Assembly (NCBI GenBank): GCA_947372405.1
Contig: CANBTO010000077.1
Span: 1 to 13,316, forward strand
Length of the DNA: 13,316 bases
Source: Verrucomicrobiaceae bacterium
GTDB lineage: Bacteria; Verrucomicrobiota; Verrucomicrobiae; Verrucomicrobiales; Akkermansiaceae
Direction: 5' to 3'
The first letter of the stretch is position 1. Each line of letters starts with the position of its first letter. Under the pieces are notes generated by a model. It was given only the letters and a program-made list of their open reading frames with translations. It searched no databases and was not told where the DNA came from. Below, piece after piece: positions 1 to 9,100 of the stretch. The translations under genes were made by a program, and so were the position numbers.

Positions 1-641
1 CCGTTGGTGAGGTCCTCGATGCCATCGACGGCGGCGAGCACGCCGGGATCGTCGAAGCGCTGGACGTGAAGCGCCGCCAGCTTGCCGATCAGCGAAAGCA
101 TCTCGCTGCAGTAGTCCAGATAGCGGGCGAGCTGATAGTGGGAAAGACTCCGCTCCGGCGAGCGCGTGGTGCGCGGGACTTTTTCCAACAGCACGTAAGG
201 ATCCTTGGTGAGCTGGTGCATGTCGATGATGTGGGCGAGCGAGCGGAGCTCATGGATCGCCTTGAGCGCGCGGCGGCGCTTGATGCGCACTTCCAGCGTG
301 ATCAGGAAAAACAACGCGGCGCTCAGAAAGACGATGTCGTTGATGGCGGATTCAAATGCCTGGATCACCGTGATCCACGTCCATTCGCCGGGAGCGAGTC
401 GGAGCTTGTAAAGCACCGCCGCGAGCGAACCCAGCACGGCGATGATGACGAGCGTGATGCCCGCCCGCAGCGGAAGATGCGGCTTGCTGATGCTCTCGGT
501 GCGTGCCACCACGTGCAGGGCCACCTGATTCAGCTCGTCCGCCACCTTCGAGAGGCTGGATTTCGGAAAGCGATCGTCCACACGCTCCTTGAGCCGCCCG
601 ACAGTGTGGACGATCTGCGCGGGATCCAGGCTCCGGTACAT
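1..641 (-). CDS. Two-helix membrane protein of unknown function (3' end outside window)
   Basis: The frame is open from an ATG at 639-641 to the left edge, giving 213 codons with no stop, so the C-terminus is missing. I do not recognise a named family. The protein starts MYRSLDPAQIVHTVGRLKER, followed by a soluble, probably helical stretch to about residue 55. Two hydrophobic segments follow at about 58-79 and 98-117, separated by a short linker containing GEWTW. A very basic patch (KRRR, 121-124) comes right after the second helix, then a helical cytoplasmic-type tail with the phrase MHQLTKDP (141-148) and LARYLDYCSEMLSLIGKLAALH (171-192; shown here as residues, not a catalytic motif). The positive-inside rule suggests both termini are cytoplasmic. 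No clear Shine-Dalgarno precedes the ATG; it was chosen because no in-frame alternative gives a better N-terminus. The tail resembles a conserved bacterial membrane protein I recall only as hypothetical, so no function is proposed. Confidence 0.78.
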   Translation of the reverse strand, partial: MYRSLDPAQIVHTVGRLKERVDDRFPKSSLSKVADELNQVALHVVARTESISKPHLPLRAGITLVIIAVLGSLAAVLYKLRLAPGEWTWITVIQAFESAINDIVFLSAALFFLITLEVRIKRRRALKAIHELRSLAHIIDMHQLTKDPYVLLEKVPRTTRSPERSLSHYQLARYLDYCSEMLSLIGKLAALHVQRFDDPGVLAAVDGIEDLTN

Positions 642-712
642 GGGCGAAGGCTAACAGCGAGGGGGCCGCCTTTGCAAGGATCTCCGTGGGTGGCTTCGCA
701 TTGCGATGGTTT

Positions 713-892
713 CTAGTGGCAACGACGAGCGCATGCGCCTTTACCTGCCAGCCTGCCGCGACAGTCGTCACATGTGAACGGATCCGGCAAGTATCCTTGA
801 TTCATGACCAGAGGGAATCGTGGATCAATGATATGAAAGTGGGAGTCGAATACCTGTTGTGCAATTCTTGTCGGTTGTACTTTTGTGGCCAT
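713..892 (-). pseudogene. N-terminal relic of a COG3618-type amidohydrolase (Amidohydro_2)
   Basis: From ATG 890-892 to the TAG at 713-715 there are 59 codons. Residues 15-39 read FDSHFHIIDPRFPLV followed by MNQGYLPDPF. This matches the start of predicted metal-dependent TIM-barrel hydrolases of the COG3618 / Amidohydro_2 group, whose first strand carries the metal-binding HxH (here H18 and H20). Similarity continues to about RGRLAG (45-50), then gives way to an unrelated basic tail and a stop. Family members are usually about 270-300 residues, so more than 80% of the enzyme is missing and the product could not form the barrel. I found no continuation in other frames downstream, so this looks like a truncated remnant rather than a single frameshift. 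It lies 65 bases downstream of the ABC ATPase on the same strand and may once have followed that operon. Family identity of the fragment is fairly certain; the history is inferred. Confidence 0.65.
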
Positions 893-900
893 CAAGTCAG

Positions 901-940
901 GAGCGCCGGTTGCCCGCCACCCTCGCGCATGCCGGCGCTC
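901..940 (-). terminator. Hairpin downstream of the ABC operon, possible terminator
   Basis: GAGCGCCGG at 901-909 is perfectly complementary to CCGGCGCTC at 932-940, a 9-bp GC-rich stem with a 22-base loop. It begins 17 bases past the stop of the ABC ATPase gene, where a terminator for the leftward operon would sit. The loop is long and no U-run follows on the minus strand, so it is not a canonical intrinsic terminator. It could be an mRNA-stabilising hairpin or chance. Confidence 0.3.
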
Positions 941-957
941 GTGATTGCCGCAACGGC

Positions 958-1629
958 TCAGTTCATTTCCCCTTCGATCCGGCCATCGCGCATCTTGAGC
1001 GTGCGGTCGCAGCGGCGGGCGAGTTCCGGATCATGTGTTGCGAGCACCAACGTCCTGCCGCGTGCGCGGACGAGTTGCAGGAGAAGTTCGAATACCTTCT
1101 CGCGGTTCTTCTCGTCGAGTGCGCCGGTCGGTTCGTCGCAGAGCAACAGTTCCGGATCGTTCATCAGCGAGCGGACGAGCGCGCCGCGCTGGCGTTCACC
1201 GCCGGAGAGCTCGCGCACCCGCTGGCCAAGGCGGTGCTCCACGCCGGTGGCGGCCGCGAGTTCCTGCAAACGCGCCATGCCATCCGCGCGGTGGCCGCCA
1301 GTGGCGATCAATGGCACGAGGCAGTTTTCCGCCAGTGTCAGATCCGGCATCAGGTGGTGGAACTGGAAGACATAGCCGATGTGGTGGCGCAGGAGGTCGA
1401 TGCGAGTGGATTCGTTCACCACGTCGTAGCCGGAAACACGGACGTTCCCGCGGTCCACCTCTTCCAGTCCGGAGATCACGTTGAGCAGTGTGGATTTCCC
1501 GCAGCCGGACGTGCCGCAGAGCGCGATGATCTGGCCTTTCGGCACGGTCAGTGTCACGCCCTTGAGCACCTCGATCCGCCCGCGGTCGAAGCTTTTCCAC
1601 ACGTTCTCCACCAGCACTTGTTGTTTCAT
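958..1629 (-). CDS. ABC transporter ATP-binding protein, LolD/MacB type
   Basis: This 223-residue protein is a complete ABC ATPase of the MacB/LolD (o228) class, the usual length for the family. All nucleotide-binding elements are visible: Walker A GTSGCGKST (39-47), Q-loop glutamine in YVFQFHHL (89), signature LSGGERQR (141-148), Walker B LLLCDEP (161-167) with the catalytic glutamate, D-loop GALD and switch histidine in LATHD (199). It should hydrolyse ATP at the inner face of the cytoplasmic membrane and drive the permease encoded just upstream, by the mechanotransmission known for this class. The ATG at 1627-1629 is chosen because AAGGAGA (1634-1640) sits just before it; a start at 1642-1644 would bury that site in the coding sequence. 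The gene follows the permease stop by 14 bases, so translation is probably coupled. The cargo (lipoprotein, peptide, antibiotic) cannot be told from the sequence. Confidence 0.93.
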   Translation of the reverse strand: MKQQVLVENVWKSFDRGRIEVLKGVTLTVPKGQIIALCGTSGCGKSTLLNVISGLEEVDRGNVRVSGYDVVNESTRIDLLRHHIGYVFQFHHLMPDLTLAENCLVPLIATGGHRADGMARLQELAAATGVEHRLGQRVRELSGGERQRGALVRSLMNDPELLLCDEPTGALDEKNREKVFELLLQLVRARGRTLVLATHDPELARRCDRTLKMRDGRIEGEMN

Positions 1630-1643
1630 GACATCTCCTTTCA

Positions 1644-2756
1644 TCATTCGAATCTCAGCGCCTCCGCAGGTTTGAGGTTTGCGGCGTACCACGCCGGATA
1701 GAGCGCTCCCGCCAGCGCCGTGAATACCGCCAGTCCCGCCGCACCAGCCACTTCCTGCCAGCCGACATGCGGCTCGACGTAGCCCTGCAACTGCGGGATT
1801 TTCGACAACAGCCAGAGTCCGCCCGCACTCAGCCCCCAGCCGGCAAGCGTGCCGATGGCGGAAACCACGAGTGACTCGCCGAAAATCATCCGCGCCACCT
1901 GCCCGCGTGAAAAGCCACAGACGCGCGAGATGGCGAGATCCTTGATGCGCCCGAAGACGGAGAGGATCATCGTGTTCGTCACACTCAGCCCGCCTAACAG
2001 GAACGCGCAACCACCCACCACCCAGGCCGTGGTCTTCATGATCTTGAACTGCGAGTAGCTGCGGCTGAATTCCTCGTTTTCCAGCGCGGTGAGCCGCTCG
2101 TGGTGTTTCACCATCCAGTCCTTCACTTCGCGTGACTCGTGCCCCGGCGCGAGCGCCACGGTGATCACCGAGCAGACGCCCTCTTTGTGGAAGGCCTTCT
2201 GGCAGGCCAGCAGCGGCATGAAGACGCCGCCGTTTTCAAACCCGTTCTCCATCCGCACCACGCCCGCCACTGGATAGGTTCCCTGGCCGAGTTCGATGGT
2301 GCCGCCCGCCTTCGTGTTGAGGAAATCCGCCGCGCGCTCGCCCAGCACCACACCCTGGCCGTCGTCATGGAAATCCGCGGCGCTCCCTTGCAGCCACTCG
2401 CCCTTTTTCAACCTGCCGTCTGCCGCGCGGATGCCGAAACACGTCACCACCGGCCGCCCCGGTGCGGCGATGATCGAGAACAGCACTGGTTGCGACTCCT
2501 TCACGAAAGGTTGCTTGTCCAGTTCCTTCACCACGGCCACCTCCACGTTGCTGAAAAACAGGTCGGACACGTTCTTCTCGAACACCACCATTTCCGAGTC
2601 GCTCCTCAGGATGCGCTCGAACATCTTCACCGCACCGCCCAGCAGGCCGACCACGCTGAGCATCGTTGCCACGCCCAGCGCGATGCCCGTTGCGCCGATG
2701 GCCGTGCGCACGCGGTGCCGCCGAAGGTTGGTGAAAATCATCCGCCAGAGACTCAT
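1644..2756 (-). CDS. ABC transporter permease, FtsX/MacB-LolC type
   Basis: This 370-residue protein has the classic four-helix layout of FtsX-family permeases. A basic N-terminus (MSLWRMIFTNLRRHRVRTAIG) leads into TM1 (about 17-42). A large periplasmic domain (about 43-238, MacB_PCD-like) carries phrases such as VVLGERAADFL and YPVAGVVRMENGFENGGVF. Three C-terminal helices follow at about 241-266, 295-319 and 333-356. The C-terminus ALYPAWYAANLKPAEALRFE is typical of the family. The protein likely homodimerises and works with the ATPase encoded 14 bases downstream. MacB-like exporters normally also need a membrane-fusion protein or outer-membrane partner; none is encoded in this window. No strong Shine-Dalgarno is visible before the ATG at 2754-2756. 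The gap of 131 bases to the giant gene upstream on the same strand leaves room for its own promoter, but I could not identify one with confidence. Confidence 0.93.
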   Translation of the reverse strand: MSLWRMIFTNLRRHRVRTAIGATGIALGVATMLSVVGLLGGAVKMFERILRSDSEMVVFEKNVSDLFFSNVEVAVVKELDKQPFVKESQPVLFSIIAAPGRPVVTCFGIRAADGRLKKGEWLQGSAADFHDDGQGVVLGERAADFLNTKAGGTIELGQGTYPVAGVVRMENGFENGGVFMPLLACQKAFHKEGVCSVITVALAPGHESREVKDWMVKHHERLTALENEEFSRSYSQFKIMKTTAWVVGGCAFLLGGLSVTNTMILSVFGRIKDLAISRVCGFSRGQVARMIFGESLVVSAIGTLAGWGLSAGGLWLLSKIPQLQGYVEPHVGWQEVAGAAGLAVFTALAGALYPAWYAANLKPAEALRFE

Positions 2757-2887
2757 ATGCTTCGTTTCTAGCAGCCGGATGGCCGCCGCCCCACCGAAAG
2801 CCCGGTCATCCCCCGCGACAAGTGTTTTCTTGGACGCAGGGCTTACTACAGGGTAACGTGACGGTTACGATGGAAGAGCTTGCTCCG
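2757..2887. other. Short intergenic region between giant gene and ABC operon
   Basis: These 131 bases hold no gene. They contain two small inverted repeats on the downstream side of the giant gene: GTAAC/GTTAC with a 6-base loop (2853-2868) and GAGC/GCTC with a 2-base loop (2876-2885). Neither is followed by a U-run on the minus strand, so neither is a convincing intrinsic terminator. No recognisable -35/-10 pair for the permease was found. Confidence 0.3.
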
Positions 2888-3163
2888 TCACTCGACGCGG
2901 ACATTCAGTCGATAGAATTGAGCCGCAGCGTTGGCGGGCACCGTGACGGTCACGGTTTGGTCATCGCCGACAATGTTGCTGGTCTGGGTGCCGCCGACGA
3001 GGTTGGTGTAGCCGGTCACAGGCTGCCACGAGGCGGGATTGGCAGGGTTGGCGGTGCTTTCCACGGTGTATTTGCGTGTGAGGCCGGCATAGCCGGTGCC
3101 GGTTGCGCGGCGGGCCAGGAAGCTGAGGGTGAACTGGCCGCCACCGGGCTGTGCGATGGCCAG
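2888..3163. repeat. Direct repeat, left copy (3' end of giant gene)
   Basis: This 276-bp segment encodes the last 91 residues and stop codon of the giant protein. A second copy of exactly the same length lies in the same orientation at 12418-12693. By eye the two differ at about 33 positions (about 88% identity) with no gaps. Differences are concentrated in the first 50 bases, which code for the extreme C-terminus. The similarity ends abruptly at the GGCCAG at 3158-3163. Confidence 0.9.
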
Positions 3164-6100
3164 CGGCTGCTGGCTCGAGCTGCGCGGGTCGGTGCCCAAC
3201 GCGTATTCGCTTCTGTTAGTGAGTCCGTCGCCGTCAGCGTCCGCGTTGTCGTCGGCGAGGCCGTTGCTGATTTCAGTGCTGGTGAAATGACTGTTCTGCC
3301 ATTCGGTAATCGACTGAGCGGCGATGACCAGGTTGCTGGTGGCGTTGCCGGAATAGTTGGAATCATTGATGGTGGCGTTCACCGTGTAGTTGCCAATGGC
3401 GGTGGGTGCCGTGGTGGAGCCATTGTAGGTGAGGGTCACCGACTTGCCCGCGGGATCGGTGATGGCGGTCGCGCTCTTGGGCGAACCGTCGTAGGTCTGC
3501 GACAAACCGCCGAGAGTGACGGTGGCTGGGGCCTTGTTGATGGTGCCGGTGGTGTAATTCACGAGCGTCACCGCATAGTTGGCTCCGCTGTTGCCGTCGT
3601 TGATGGTGATGGACGGGATGATGACTTTGTTCGTGGTCCCGGCTGCGGCACTGGCAAATGTCTGAAAGAGAACGGTGGTGCTATCACCGGAAGCGAGTGC
3701 CGGATAACACGTGGGGGGTCCTGATGCGGTGGTTGTGCCATCGTAGGTCTTGGTCGCGCTGACTGCTGTCACGGTGATTGGCAGTTGTGTCACGCTGGCG
3801 GTGAGACCAGTCTGTTGGATGAGGTTGTAATCGCCTGCCTGTGCTCCACCGAGGGTGATGCCGGTGACGCTGACGGGTTTGTTGCTGGCCGCATGTTTGT
3901 CGGCAAAGGTTCCGTTGGCCGTTCCACCAAGTGTCAGGGTGTCGCCGGTGTAGGGCTTGCCATCGCTGGTGGTGCCTGCGCCGGGTGCCTGGGCCGTTAG
4001 CAAGGCCGCAGTTCCTGTTAGGGCGGCGGCGGTGGTGGCGTCATACATTCTGTTGGAGGTGGCCAGGCCGCTGACAGCGAGGTTTTTCGGCGTGATCGTG
4101 ACCTCTCCGGTGAAGCCGGTGAGCGTGTAGTTGGCGGCCGCTGAACCGGATATCGAGAGGTTCATCAGGGATCGCGCTTTGAAGGTCGCGATGGCACCGG
4201 ACCATTGGGCTGTAGCACTGAGGTTTCCGCCGGAAAAAGCGCTTCCCGTCGCTGTGACAATCCGTTCGAGCGCATACACTCTTGCGTTGTTGCCTGCGGT
4301 GTTGCTGGTGGTTACCGCGTTATCCACAGCAGCGAAGCTGTTTGTTACGGCACTCAGCGTGGGAGTGCTGCTAACGATGCCGATGCCGCCGATCCACAAT
4401 TCGTTGGCTTGGTTGGTGAAAGTAGCGGTGGTGCCGGTGACCGGTGCATTGCTGTTACCCGTGTTGTTCGCGGCGAGGTCAACGGAAGCGGGTGTCAACA
4501 ACCCGTTGTATTCCATCACAACGGCGGCGGAACGCAGATTGGCCTGGGTGATGGTGATGCCGGTCGTGCCGGTGGAGACGCCGGGGCCATACCAGATTTC
4601 CATTGTGGAGCCATTGGTGTTGGCGGCCTGCGAAACACGGGACCATGTGACGCCGCCGCCGCTGATGGCGCTCACCCGGCCGGCGCTGGTGCCACGGGTG
4701 GAAATCACCGCCACGAGGGTGTTGCCGTTTGTGGGAGTGGAGGCGAGGTTCACGTTGATCGAGGTGCTGTTGCCCGATCCGGTGTTGCCTTTGGCGCTCT
4801 GGACGCGGAATGGAGTTGCGAAAACCGACTGAATCGCCTGTGCCCCCACATCCTTGCCACCCAAGCTGGTGCTGCCGCTCAACGTGAGGTTTCCGCCGTC
4901 CACGTTGTTGGAGATTGTCAATACATTCGCTGCGGCTGTGGTCGTGCCATCGTAGACGCGCGTGCCGGTCAATTGGATTGGCCGTGCGGTGATGCTGGCA
5001 TTGGGAACGGTGGGCTGCACTGACAGCGTGTAGTTTCCCGCAGCCGCGCCGCCGAGCGAGTAGCCGCTGGCGGTGACGGCCCAGGTGCCGACGTTCGCAC
5101 TGGAGAAAGCTCCGCTGCCGGGCGCCATGGTGACCACGTCGCTGCCGACGAGTCCGCCGGACACCGCGCCGCCTGTTAGAACAGCGGCGGTGGTTCCGTC
5201 ATAGATCTTGTTGCTTGCCGTCACTCCGGTGATGGAGAGCGGCTTGGCAGTCACAGTGAAGTTGAGCGCGGAAGAAACACTGGAGTTGTAAATGGGGTCT
5301 CCGTCGTAGCCGGCAGTGATCGAATGGCTGCCCGCTGCCAGAGTGTTGGTAGCGAATGTGGCCGTGCCCGAATCCAAAGTGCCCGTTCCCAAAATGGTGC
5401 CTCCGTCTTTGAATGTCACCGTGCCATACGTGGGCCCGGTCACCATCGCGGTAAATGTGACCGTCGAGCCATAAACAACGGTCACACCGGGCGACGATGC
5501 AACGGTGGTGGGGGAGGGCGTCGTCACGAGAATGCTCACCATGGCTTCCGCCGAATCGAGGATGCCGTCATTGACTTTGAACGTAAAACTGTCGGGACCG
5601 ATGTAATCTGGAACAGGAGCATAAGTCACGTTCGGACCGGTGCCGATCAGGGTGCCGTGCGCGGGTGCGTTGATAAGGACATAAGTCAGAGGATCCGACT
5701 CAGCATCACTGACGCTCAGAGTGATGGGCGAAGGCGTGTTCACCGCCGTGGAAATACTCTGCGAGTTTGCGACTGGCGCGGTGTTGACCGGTCTGACGGT
5801 GATGGTGGTGTCGTCGATGATGGCCGAGGTGGTGTCCATCGCGTTTCCAGTCGCATCGTTGAGGACGGCTCCGGCATTAATCTTGAGTTGGAGCGTTCCG
5901 GTGCTGGTCGGCGTGACTGGAACAGTAAAGACGCCGGGTGTTGTTTCGGTGATCATGCCGATGGCGATGGCCGAGGTTCCCGCATTACCGAAGTCGGCGG
6001 CGGAAACCGTGTTGGCATCCATATCCTTGCTGAAGGTCACGGTGTAGGTCGCCAATGTGTTGGGGGCGACTGGTCCGCCACTTCTGTCATCGACGATGCT

Positions 6101-9100
6101 CGCCAGCGTCGGCGGTGTGTCAACAATTCCGATGGTCAAGGCGTTCACGACGGCGAAACTGCTATTGCGGGTCACGGTCAGCACCCGGGAAGTCGCATCC
6201 GCAGTGAAAGTCCCGGCAACGAACTGGCCGTTTTGCGAGTTGATTGCCGCGCTGCCTGAGATTGTCTGGCTGTTGCTGCCAGTGGAATCGGTGAAGAACT
6301 GGAACCGGTACTGCGCGCCTACGGTTAGATTCGACAAGGTGACGGTGGCCGCCGTCGCGCCCGGAGTTTCTATCCCCAAGTTCGAATCAAGCACAATTCC
6401 GAAGTTGCCTGCAACGGCCGAGTTGCCGCTGGCAAAGCCCCAGTTTCCCCACGTGGAGTCCGCCGCCACGTTGATGCCGTTCGACAGCGTGACGTTCTGG
6501 CCTGAGCGCAGGCTGCGGAATTCGACACTAACGGTTCCGGTCTCGCTGGCGGGAACGGTGGTGGTGGTGCCGCTGGTGATCCCGAAGTTCGCTCCGGCGA
6601 GATTGCTGACACCGGCGCTCTTGATATTGCCGGCACCGGTGATCGCCGTTGGCGCGCCCCAGGTGAGCTGGCCACTCGATCCGTCTGTGACCGTGATTGA
6701 GACCGTGGCCGGTGGCGAATCGAGCAATCCGTCGTTGACCTTGAAGGTGAAACTATCAGGTCCCGTGTAATCGGTGGTCGGCGTGAAGGTGACATTCGGT
6801 GGCATGCCGCTGAGCGTGCCGTGCGCGGGTGGGGTGACGATGGCATAGGTGAGCGTGCTGCCTTCCACATCCGAGCCGGCCAGTGTGATGGTCTTGGCGA
6901 TGTTTTTTGTGGTGGTCACGCTCCGGGAGGTGGCCACCGGCGCGCTATTGGCGACCACCGTGATCGAGACTGGTGCCGGTGTGGAATCGAGCGTGCCGTC
7001 GTTCGCCTTGAAGGTGAAACCATCAAAGCCGCTGTAGTTGGCATTGGACGTATAGGTCACGTTTGGCGGCGTGCCGCTGAGTGTGCCGTGCGCGGGCGGG
7101 GCGACGATCGCGTAAGTGAGCGCGCTGCCTTCCACGTCGGTGCCAGTCAGCGTGATGGCCTTGGCTGCGCCTTGACCGGCGGTCACACTTTGGGCAGCGG
7201 CCATCGGCGCGTCGTTGACCGCTGTCACCGTGATCGAGACTGCCGCGGATGCGGAGTCGAGTGTGCCGTCGTTGGCTTTGAAGGTGAAACTATCCGACCC
7301 ATTGTAGTGGAGCATGGGGGCATAAGTCACATTGGGCGGGGAACCACTGAGCGTGCCGTGCGCGGGTTGGCGGACGACGGAATAGGTCAACGGGTTTCCA
7401 TTCGCATCGGTGGCGGTCAGGGTGATCGGTTTGGCTGTGTCCTCCGTCGTGCTGACACTTTGTGGTGTGGCCACGGGCGCGCTGTTGGGTGCTCCGGCGG
7501 TCACCGTGCCGGTGCCGGAGAACCAGGTGTCGTTCTTGTTGGTGGCGGTTGACGAAGTTGAGCCATAGGTGCCGGCGGCCATGGCCGTGCCTCCGAGAGT
7601 CAACCCGGCGATGGTGCGTGTGCCGGTGTAGTTGAGCGCCGCCTTGGCCCCGGTGCTGATGTCCAGCGTGCCGGTGCCGAGGGAGGATGAGGTCGAGCAG
7701 GTCAGAGTGCCGGACACAACCCGGGTGGGTCCGGTGTAGGTGTTCGTGGCGGAGAGAACCAGTTGGCCTCCGTATTGCGAGGTCATCGTGATGCCTCCCG
7801 TGCCGGAGATCACTCCGCTGATCGGCTGGTTGACATACCAGACATCGACGTTGAGGCCCGCATTGTTGGTGATCGGCCCGGCTAGCAGGCTGCCGTAGCC
7901 GTTATCCATGAGGACCGATCCTCCGTTCACGATCATGTTGTTAGAGAGGTTGGAGCGGTCCAGGTGGAGGATGCCGCCGTTGAGGGTGATGGTTCCGGTT
8001 CCCAATCCCTGAAAAGTCCGCACATCATAAACGTATATCTTGCCGCTGTTGATGGCGGTGCCGCCGCTGTAGGTGTTGTTTTTCAATCCCGTGACGGTCA
8101 GCGTGCCGGGGCTGGATTTGAAGATGCCGCCAGTGCCGGATAGCAGGCCGTTGAGGGTTGTCTGCCCGCTGCCGGTGCCGCCGAAAGTGGTGGTGGAGGC
8201 CAGGCTGAGCGGCGTATTGATGTTCACCGTATTTCCGCTGTTCTGGTTGATCTGCGGCAGCACGCTGCCGTTGGCGGTCGGGGCTATGCTGTTGGTGCCG
8301 GCAAGGGTAACGGCACCTGCAAAGTTGAGCTGGTTGACCTGGAAGCCGTTGTTCAGATCATGGGTCACGGTGTAGGTGCCAGCCGGGGTGAAGTTCAAGA
8401 AATAGTTGGCTTGCCCAGTGGCTGCGGGCGCGTCCGGCGTCCAGTTGCCCGCGACGCTCCAGTTGCCTGACGTGGCGCTGCTCCAGTTGTAGGAAGACGG
8501 CAGGCCTGCCATGATGCCGAGGGTCACGGTGGCCGGCGCCGAGTTGCCGGTGCCGTTGTTGACCAGGAAGGTGAAACTGTCCGCACCGTTGTAGTTGGTG
8601 GCCGGGGTGTAGGTCAGGTTGGGCGCGGTTCCTGTCAGGACGCCGTGGGACGGCTGGGTGACCACCGCATAGGCCAGGGAACCGCCGCTGCCGGTTAGAG
8701 TGATGACCTGGGCGGTGTTCTGCATCAGAGTCAGGCTCTGCGCGTGGGCGTAAGGCGTGCGGGTCATGCCGGTGCCGTCAAACAGCCATTGGCTGCCGAT
8801 GACGGCACCGTTGACTCCTGCGAAGGACGGTCCGGTCCATTTTAGTTTGGCAACGGCCGAACCGGTGTTTTCATAATACTGCATCTGCACCTCCACCATT
8901 TGTCCGGCCGTGAGATTGACCGAACTTCCGTCCTTCCAGTGGGTCGCGTTGTCGCTGAATTCGTCGATGACCAGCACGCCGCTGACGTACAATCTAACAC
9001 CATCGCTGTTGAGTGTGGAGAACTTGTAGGTCGCGGTTTCCGGAACCAGCAGCAATCCGTTCCATCGCACGCTGAAGGTATCCGGACCGATCAGGGCGTC

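Noticed and set aside
859..1701. 280-codon plus-strand frame opposite the ABC ATPase, and 2139-2771 opposite the permease
   Set aside because: The minus-strand genes carry all ABC ATPase motifs and the FtsX topology; the plus frames are His/Ala/Arg-rich shadows.
4131..4832. Long plus-strand open frame opposite the giant gene (233 codons), and similar ones at 5324-6259, 6821-7552 and 11195-12064
   Set aside because: They lie antisense to a continuous gene with clear domains. Their composition (valine/proline- or glycine/arginine-rich, low complexity) is what GC-rich third positions and Thr/Ala/Gly-rich repeats produce on the other strand. No family resemblance was seen.
6686..7486. CRISPR-like regular repeats
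   Set aside because: The period of about 267-270 bases, absence of short identical repeats with unique spacers, and clean coding of cadherin-like domains identify them as protein repeats.
7487..8494. Classical type V autotransporter
   Set aside because: Autotransporter-associated repeats are present, but the protein's C-terminus is not a 12-stranded outer-membrane barrel; it ends in the short FYRL-type module.
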